Positions 21,053-25,400 of a DNA stretch of 25,400 nt are shown piece by piece. The notes beneath the pieces are model-generated. The model did no database searches. It was not told the DNA's origin and saw nothing but the letters and a program-made list of their open reading frames with translations. The DNA is taken from positions 1 to 25,400 of IMG/VR virus record IMGVR_UViG_3300033141_005567. The stretch is one strand, 5' to 3'. This DNA comes from a virus. Positions within the stretch are counted from its first letter, which is position 1; each line of letters begins with the position of its first letter. The translations under genes and the position numbers were made by a program.

Positions 21053-22687
21053 TCATGCCCACAGGATGGCGCCCAGGAACCACGCCGGCAGCATCTTGCG
21101 GGCCATCTTCACGAACTTCTCGAAGTCCGAATCCAGAATGTAGGTCTGGGCGTAGTCGGTGTCCGATCGCACCGAGCGCCCGTAGCTCTGCACGAGCTTC
21201 AGCGCCGTCAGCCAGAGGTAGTAATGCCAGTTCTCCTTCGTCCGCAGCTTGAGCTGCTTGTCGCTGTTGGCGTTGGGATAGGGCACCTTGCAGATGATCT
21301 GGAATCGGGAGAGGTCGTCCTTCAGATCGAGGCCCTCGTGCATGGCGGGCGCCACGATGACGGCGCTCTCGCGCGCGGCATGCTCCGCCAGCAACACGTC
21401 CTTGTTGGGGAAATCCTCCTGAAAGAGGAGCCGCTGCCGGTACGGTCGGGCGATGTGATCGCGGATGTAGTGGGCGATGGAGAAGGCGTGGGTGTGGATG
21501 ATCCCGCGATCGGTTGCGTGCAGGTCAAGGGCCTTCTCGATCTTCCGCACCAGCAGCGGCAGCGTGGCACGCCGGTTCCTGTAGGCCATGCTCCCCGCGT
21601 AGCGGAGCCGGATCGGGCGGTTGGCCATCGGGAAGGTGTTCGGCACGCGGATGTACTCGACGTCTTCGAGGGGGATGCCCAGGTTGTCGCAGAAGACGCG
21701 ATGGCTGAGGATCGTCGCCGACATCAGGAGCACGTGGGCACCGTAGTCGAACAGCAGCTTGGGCGCGTGCTGGCGCACGTAGAGCGGCTTGAGAGCCACG
21801 GTGCGATAGCCGCCGCGCTCCTCGTGCTTCTTCCACTCGGCGACGTACTCGGTGCGCCTCATCTCGGCTACGAAGGCGGCGAGGCGCAGCTTGACCTTCT
21901 CCCACTTCTCGACGGCGTCGGTGTTCCCCACGCGCCTGGACGCAGTGATCTTGGCCTTGACGCGATCGGCCAGGCCGATGTCCTCGAAGTACTGGCGGTA
22001 CTCCTCCGGCGTCTCGTACCTGGGGAACTTGATCCCTTGGTCGCGGAAGTCGCGGTCCGAGAGCGAGATCTCGACGAAGCCCATCAGCTGGCTCTCGATG
22101 TTGTGGGCCTCGTCCACGATCAGCAGGCGCCGCCTGCCGAACTGCTTCGCATAGTTCGCCTGGAACAGGAAGCTGCTGAAGTTGAACAGGGCATGGGCAG
22201 CGTCCTGCGCCTCGCGCAGCCGGCGGAAGTAGGGGCAGAAGATCCAGTCGAGGCCGTCGTAGGCCTCCGCCAGCTCCGTGTCGAAGCAATCGGGCAGCTT
22301 CGAGCTGCCCATCTGCTTGCACAGGCCGCGGTGGGCGTAAGCCAGCTCCTCGCCCGGCTTCTTGTCCTTGTTGAGGAGCCAGCACTCATAGGCATTGCGG
22401 CCCTTGAGGTCCACGAGCACGTCGCCGAAGTCGCGCACGTACTGGGTCTGCAGAGCCTTCTGGGCCGTGATGATGTACGACCGGCCGATGTGGTTGGCGA
22501 TGGTCCAGGCGATCCCAGACTTGCCGCCGCCGGTGGGCACCTCGATGATGACGAAGCGCTTGCCGCGCTCGAAGGCCTCGACGATGCGGAGGATGGTTTC
22601 CTTCTGGTACGGGCGGTAACTGGGGTATGGGAAGTGGTCGAGCACACCAGCCGGCGCCTCGACGACTGGCTCAGTCGCTGTTGCCAT
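21053..22687 (-). CDS. DinG/XPD-like superfamily 2 helicase
   Basis: This 544-residue protein starts at an ATG behind GAGGAA. Walker A PTGGGKS is at 51-57, the DEAH box VDEAHN at 191-196, and motif VI QSYGRSVRS near 502-510. Four cysteines C102, C123, C134 and C151 lie between motifs Ia and II, in the place where XPD and DinG helicases bind a 4Fe-4S cluster. These helicases move 5'-3' on single-stranded DNA and act on forks, D-loops or R-loops. It overlaps the ERCC4-type nuclease gene by 17 nt, so the two are co-translated. It probably serves phage recombination or replication restart. Confidence 0.88.
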   Translation of the reverse strand: MATATEPVVEAPAGVLDHFPYPSYRPYQKETILRIVEAFERGKRFVIIEVPTGGGKSGIAWTIANHIGRSYIITAQKALQTQYVRDFGDVLVDLKGRNAYECWLLNKDKKPGEELAYAHRGLCKQMGSSKLPDCFDTELAEAYDGLDWIFCPYFRRLREAQDAAHALFNFSSFLFQANYAKQFGRRRLLIVDEAHNIESQLMGFVEISLSDRDFRDQGIKFPRYETPEEYRQYFEDIGLADRVKAKITASRRVGNTDAVEKWEKVKLRLAAFVAEMRRTEYVAEWKKHEERGGYRTVALKPLYVRQHAPKLLFDYGAHVLLMSATILSHRVFCDNLGIPLEDVEYIRVPNTFPMANRPIRLRYAGSMAYRNRRATLPLLVRKIEKALDLHATDRGIIHTHAFSIAHYIRDHIARPYRQRLLFQEDFPNKDVLLAEHAARESAVIVAPAMHEGLDLKDDLSRFQIICKVPYPNANSDKQLKLRTKENWHYYLWLTALKLVQSYGRSVRSDTDYAQTYILDSDFEKFVKMARKMLPAWFLGAILWA

Positions 22688-23138
22688 CGGTTTCCTCGTG
22701 ATGGTGGCGCCAGAAGTGGCGCAGCAGGTGGTAGACCATCGAGCGGCAACGGCGGCGGTCCTCGGCCAGGAAGAAGGGAAGCCGGTGCTTCACCGACCAG
22801 CCCAGGATGGAGCCGATGGCCGACATGGGGTGGACGCGCGAGAACTCGGTGCCGTGGAGGATGTCCGACAGGCAGGCCTCGATGACGACGGCGGCGTAGT
22901 CCATCGCCGCCAGCCGCTCCAACTCCCGCTCGAACCGCTCCCGCTCCCGCCCGACGCAGGCGTAGAAGTCGCCGAGCGTCTTCCGTTCGATGGCCACCCG
23001 CCCTTCCATCCCAGCCACGCTGTAGTCGCCTGTGGCCAGGGCTTTCCGCGTCGAACCGGGGAAGCCGAGCGGAAGGGATTCCCGCGTGTCGACCACGATG
23101 AGCGCGGAGGTGAACTTGGGCTTGCGGGTGCGGACCAC
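22671..23138 (-). CDS. ERCC4 (XPF/Mus81)-type nuclease
   Basis: This 155-residue protein starts at GTG behind AGGAGAGG. The nuclease core is complete: VVDTRE (15-20), TGDYS (36-40) and the signature IERKTLGDF (50-58), containing the ERKxxxD motif. This family cuts branched DNA such as flaps and fork structures. Only the nuclease domain is present, without the helix-hairpin-helix pair or the helicase-like domain of cellular XPF, as in many phage versions. Its last 17 nt overlap the XPD-like helicase gene. The pair is likely a fork- or recombination-processing module. Confidence 0.88.
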   Translation of the reverse strand: MVRTRKPKFTSALIVVDTRESLPLGFPGSTRKALATGDYSVAGMEGRVAIERKTLGDFYACVGRERERFERELERLAAMDYAAVVIEACLSDILHGTEFSRVHPMSAIGSILGWSVKHRLPFFLAEDRRRCRSMVYHLLRHFWRHHHEETDGNSD

Positions 23139-23181
23139 GACCCTCTCCTGCGTCGGACGGTGGGCGAAGCTGGGGGCGGTA

Positions 23182-23646
23182 TCAGAACTGGAAGTCGTCG
23201 TCCGCGCCTTCAGACGCGGCCGCCTGGGCCTCCTCGATCCGGGCGAACCACTTCACGCGGTTCCGCGTCCGCCCCTCGTACTCCTCCTGCCCGACGCGGA
23301 GCACGGCCTTCTTGTGCATGAGCTTGTTCTTGGCCTTCAGGAGCTCGCTGGCCGTCTTCGCCTCGTAGCCGAGGATGGCCAGGTCGCGCTTGACGTAGGG
23401 CAGGTTCTTCTCGGTCAGCCAGAACGTGTGGTAGACGAACCTGTCCTCACACTCGCCCTTCACCACCTCGAACTGGACGTTGAGGCCGAGGTTGTCGTTC
23501 GACGACTTGACGATCTCCGCGTCGACCACGATGCACTCGTAGTCGTCCTCGGGCAGCGGCTCGAAGCTGCCTTCCGCGGCGGCCTCGGTCTCTTGCCATT
23601 CCTGATCCAGCTCCTTCAGACGCTTGAGAATGTCCTTGTCGCCCAT
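23182..23646 (-). CDS. DUF669 single-stranded DNA-binding protein
   Basis: This 154-residue protein starts at the ATG at 23646, 8 nt after AAGGAG; a GTG one codon upstream is also possible. Residues 1-25 are a charged helix. The DUF669 body (about 28-135) contains DYECIVVDAEIVKSSNDN and NVQFEVVKGECEDRFVYHTF, and the protein ends in an acidic tail finishing DDDFQF. That tail resembles the acidic C-terminus that SSBs use to recruit partners. DUF669 proteins are regularly found beside phage annealing ATPases, as here. Its role is to coat single-stranded DNA during replication and recombination. Confidence 0.82.
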   Translation of the reverse strand: MGDKDILKRLKELDQEWQETEAAAEGSFEPLPEDDYECIVVDAEIVKSSNDNLGLNVQFEVVKGECEDRFVYHTFWLTEKNLPYVKRDLAILGYEAKTASELLKAKNKLMHKKAVLRVGQEEYEGRTRNRVKWFARIEEAQAAASEGADDDFQF

Positions 23647-23672
23647 CACTCAGTCTCCTTGTGTGGTATAGG

Positions 23673-24545
23673 TTAGTCGGCGGTCGACTCCGCGCCGTCC
23701 TTGCCGTCCTTCTTCGCCTTGCCGGCTGGCTTCTCCTCCTTCGTCTTCTGGTCGTCGTCGGGGGCCTTGATCCCGAAGATCTTCCGGTAGAGATCGGTGA
23801 GGTCGGCGGACTCGACGGGGTCCACCGCATGCACGCGCGTCTTGGCCACGAACTCGCGGCCGCCGGCGAAGCAGAGCTCCCGCTCCCCGCTGTTCCGGTT
23901 GATCACCAGGCGCGCGACCATGTCGACCAGGCCGCAGGCCTCGAGGGCAAACTTCTTCGAGAGCATCGGCACGGCCTTGGTCTGGGTCTCCGACTCACTG
24001 ACCTGGATGTCGAGCGGCATCTCGAGGGCGGTGAAGATGACCGAGATGCCCTGGTTGCGGAGGTCCCGGAACCGGCGCACGTACTCGCGCATCAGCTCCG
24101 AGGTCTCGCCGTACTCCTTCATCGAAAGGAATTCCTTGCCCTTGGTGTGCTTGCGGAAGATCTGGAGGGACTTCTCCAGCTCCGTCAGCGAATCGACGGC
24201 GACGAACCGGTACTTGAGGGATCCGTCCCGGAGCCCCTGGTAGATCTCCTTGAACTCGGAGAAGGACGCGGGGCGCACCACCAGGTGCTCGGTCTCGGAC
24301 AACGTCTCGGAGCCCGCGTCCATGTCGATCAGGAGCGTCTTGCCCACGGGGAGGGTCCCGATGGCGTGCGTCTTCCCCACCCCCGAGTCGCCGAAGATGA
24401 GGAGGCTCTTCCCCTCGGTCCGCAGCGTGTTCGCCTTGACGATGGTCACAGCCATGCGCCCGTCTCCTTCCAGTTCCCGAAAGATGTCCTCGAGGACGTC
24501 GCGGACCGTCGGGAATCCCGCCGCGACGCCGGTCTCCGAATCCAT
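23673..24545 (-). CDS. Sak4-like RecA-fold ATPase, probable single-strand annealing protein
   Basis: This protein has 290 residues from the ATG at 24545 (GGGAGG upstream). An ATG at 24455 with a stronger AAGGAG site gives 260 residues and closer to the usual family start, so the first 30 residues are uncertain, though their codon use looks coding. Walker A FGDSGVGKT is at residues 51-59 and Walker B VAVDS at 115-119. The pattern is that of the phage nucleotide-binding AAA_24 group, which includes Sak4-type recombination proteins. The C-terminus is a Lys/Asp/Glu-rich tail. It lies 27 nt before the DUF669 gene, the usual partner. It likely promotes annealing of SSB-coated DNA. Confidence 0.8.
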   Translation of the reverse strand: MDSETGVAAGFPTVRDVLEDIFRELEGDGRMAVTIVKANTLRTEGKSLLIFGDSGVGKTHAIGTLPVGKTLLIDMDAGSETLSETEHLVVRPASFSEFKEIYQGLRDGSLKYRFVAVDSLTELEKSLQIFRKHTKGKEFLSMKEYGETSELMREYVRRFRDLRNQGISVIFTALEMPLDIQVSESETQTKAVPMLSKKFALEACGLVDMVARLVINRNSGERELCFAGGREFVAKTRVHAVDPVESADLTDLYRKIFGIKAPDDDQKTKEEKPAGKAKKDGKDGAESTAD

Positions 24546-24561
24546 TCCCCTGCCCTCCCGA

Positions 24562-25059
24562 TCACCGGATCGAGATGGTCTGCCTGTCGGTCACCATCGT
24601 CACGCCGGGCAGCACCTCGCCCGTGGCCTTGAAGTGGGCGTTGATGGCGGTCCGGTCGACCTTGACCTCGGTGATCTCGCGCTTGAACTCGCCGGGCACC
24701 CGCTCGGCGTCTTCGACCACGCAGGACACGGGCGCCTTGCGCAGCGAGACGGTGAGCAGCTCGCCCTTGACCTTGGAGGTGCCCGTGCTCTGGAGGGCGT
24801 GGAGCAGGTAGGCCTTGAGCCACCCCACCTTGCGGTCGAGCGTGCCCTGGCGATCGGCCAGGCGCTTCCGCTCCGCCTTGATGGCCTCGACGTCGGCCTC
24901 GAGCGACTTGGCGAACTTGGCCACGGTCTCGACCTTCGTGCGGAAGTCGCCCTCGATGCCGATGAGGATGTCCCACTGCTCCTCGGTGAAGTCCTCGTCG
25001 GCCCCTTCGATGATGTCGAGCGCCTGCTGGTACCTCTGGGCGAGGTCGTAGAGCCTCAT
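24562..25059 (-). CDS. Gp157-like phage protein
   Basis: This 165-residue protein starts at the ATG at 25059 behind GGAGGA. A longer frame runs into Asp-Arg-Thr repeats and is not coding. The first 20 residues (MRLYDLAQRYQQALDIIEG) and the long coiled coil at about 36-90 match the siphovirus Gp157 family. A strand-rich C-terminus with KVKGELLTVSLRKAP then DAERVPGEFK follows. Gp157 proteins lie beside annealing and ssDNA-binding genes and are associated with phage recombination and resistance phenotypes in some hosts, but the mechanism is not settled. Here it opens the visible recombination cluster, 16 nt before the Sak4-like gene. Confidence 0.82.
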   Translation of the reverse strand: MRLYDLAQRYQQALDIIEGADEDFTEEQWDILIGIEGDFRTKVETVAKFAKSLEADVEAIKAERKRLADRQGTLDRKVGWLKAYLLHALQSTGTSKVKGELLTVSLRKAPVSCVVEDAERVPGEFKREITEVKVDRTAINAHFKATGEVLPGVTMVTDRQTISIR

Positions 25060-25144
25060 GGGTGTTCTTCCTCCGTGCTCTGGGGTTCTGTCGTCTGTCC
25101 TGTCTCTGTCCGTTCTGTCGCAGGCTGTGCGTTCAGGATGCTCC

Positions 25145-25400
25145 TCACCTGACCCCCGTAGGGGATGTGACGCCGTCGCCAACAGGCTCCTTGGGCTCGG
25201 CGACGCGCTCGACGCTGTAGACCTGGTCGCCGAACTCCTTGGTGATATAGGACACGAAGAGCTTGGCGATGTGGCGCCCGACCTCGGTGTCGCGGTCGAT
25301 CTCGACGACCCGCGCCACCTTGTCGATGCGGAACTTCGCATCCAGCCGCATGGCGGCCTCGCCGAAGACATTCTCCGTATTGATGGCGGCCAGGAGCAGG
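25145..25400 (-). CDS. hypothetical protein, N-terminus outside the window
   Basis: The frame is open from the right edge to a TGA at 25145, giving about 85 residues. An ATG at 25351 exists but lacks a clear ribosome site, and the codons before it read as ordinary protein, so the gene probably begins outside. A strand-helix pattern is seen (KFRIDKVARVVEI, then HIAKLFVSYITKEFG) and a disordered Pro/Gly tail. It is not recognised. Between this stop and the Gp157 start (25060-25144) the DNA is rich in TCTGTC-type repeats and holds no gene. Confidence 0.55.
   Translation of the reverse strand, partial: LLLAAINTENVFGEAAMRLDAKFRIDKVARVVEIDRDTEVGRHIAKLFVSYITKEFGDQVYSVERVAEPKEPVGDGVTSPTGVR

Noticed and set aside
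25060-25144. Asp-Arg-Thr repeat protein upstream of Gp157
   Set aside because: The repeat arises from TCTGTC-rich non-coding DNA; the Gp157 start at 25059 has its own ribosome site.

Overview
The window is a stretch of a tailed double-stranded DNA phage (Caudoviricetes) or prophage with high GC content. The support is a terminase small and large subunit, a portal, a MuF-type head morphogenesis protein, and a full phage replication and recombination block. That block has a Gp157-like protein, a Sak4-like ATPase, a DUF669 ssDNA-binding protein, an ERCC4 nuclease, a DinG/XPD-like helicase and a primase-helicase. Gp157 and the gene order suggest siphovirus-like morphology. The host cannot be named from the sequence. 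Strong Shine-Dalgarno sites, GTG starts and GC-rich third codon positions point to a GC-rich bacterium. No bacterial housekeeping gene, rRNA, tRNA or CRISPR array was seen.

Layout: nearly every gene lies on the minus strand, so the window reads biologically from right to left. From 25400 down to 17051 is the DNA replication/recombination module. From 17050 to 16680 is a gene-free stretch with nine copies of GGTAGAC (seven as GGGTAGAC) in both orientations, an origin or operator candidate. From 16679 to 15037 come a cysteine-containing unknown protein, a small CD3324/Mor-like helix-turn-helix protein and a lipoprotein closed by an intrinsic terminator. From 14973 leftward is the packaging and head module: small terminase, large terminase, a SAM methyltransferase, a small membrane protein, a lipoprotein, a small unknown, the portal, a 1534-residue MuF protein and three small unknowns. 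A DNA adenine methylase runs off the left edge.

Two plus-strand islands interrupt this order. One (12062-13301) lies between the terminase subunits and encodes a catalytic-domain-less recombinase fragment plus a complete tyrosine recombinase. It is followed by a strong hairpin, a non-coding 183-nt tandem duplication and a dif-like 11-6-11 site. The other (834-1535) is a sigma70-type promoter of near-consensus sequence driving a C-terminally membrane-anchored unknown, which looks like a phage moron.

The most unusual object is the MuF protein. It carries a head-morphogenesis domain, several SAP/HeH-like DNA-binding modules, a Pro/Ala linker, a PI3/4-kinase or HipA-like kinase domain with its key residues in place, and a conserved-looking C-terminal domain of unknown activity. 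This resembles a virion-borne effector of the MuF polymorphic toxin type. Tight ATGA/GTGA overlaps show that most minus-strand head genes are translationally coupled.
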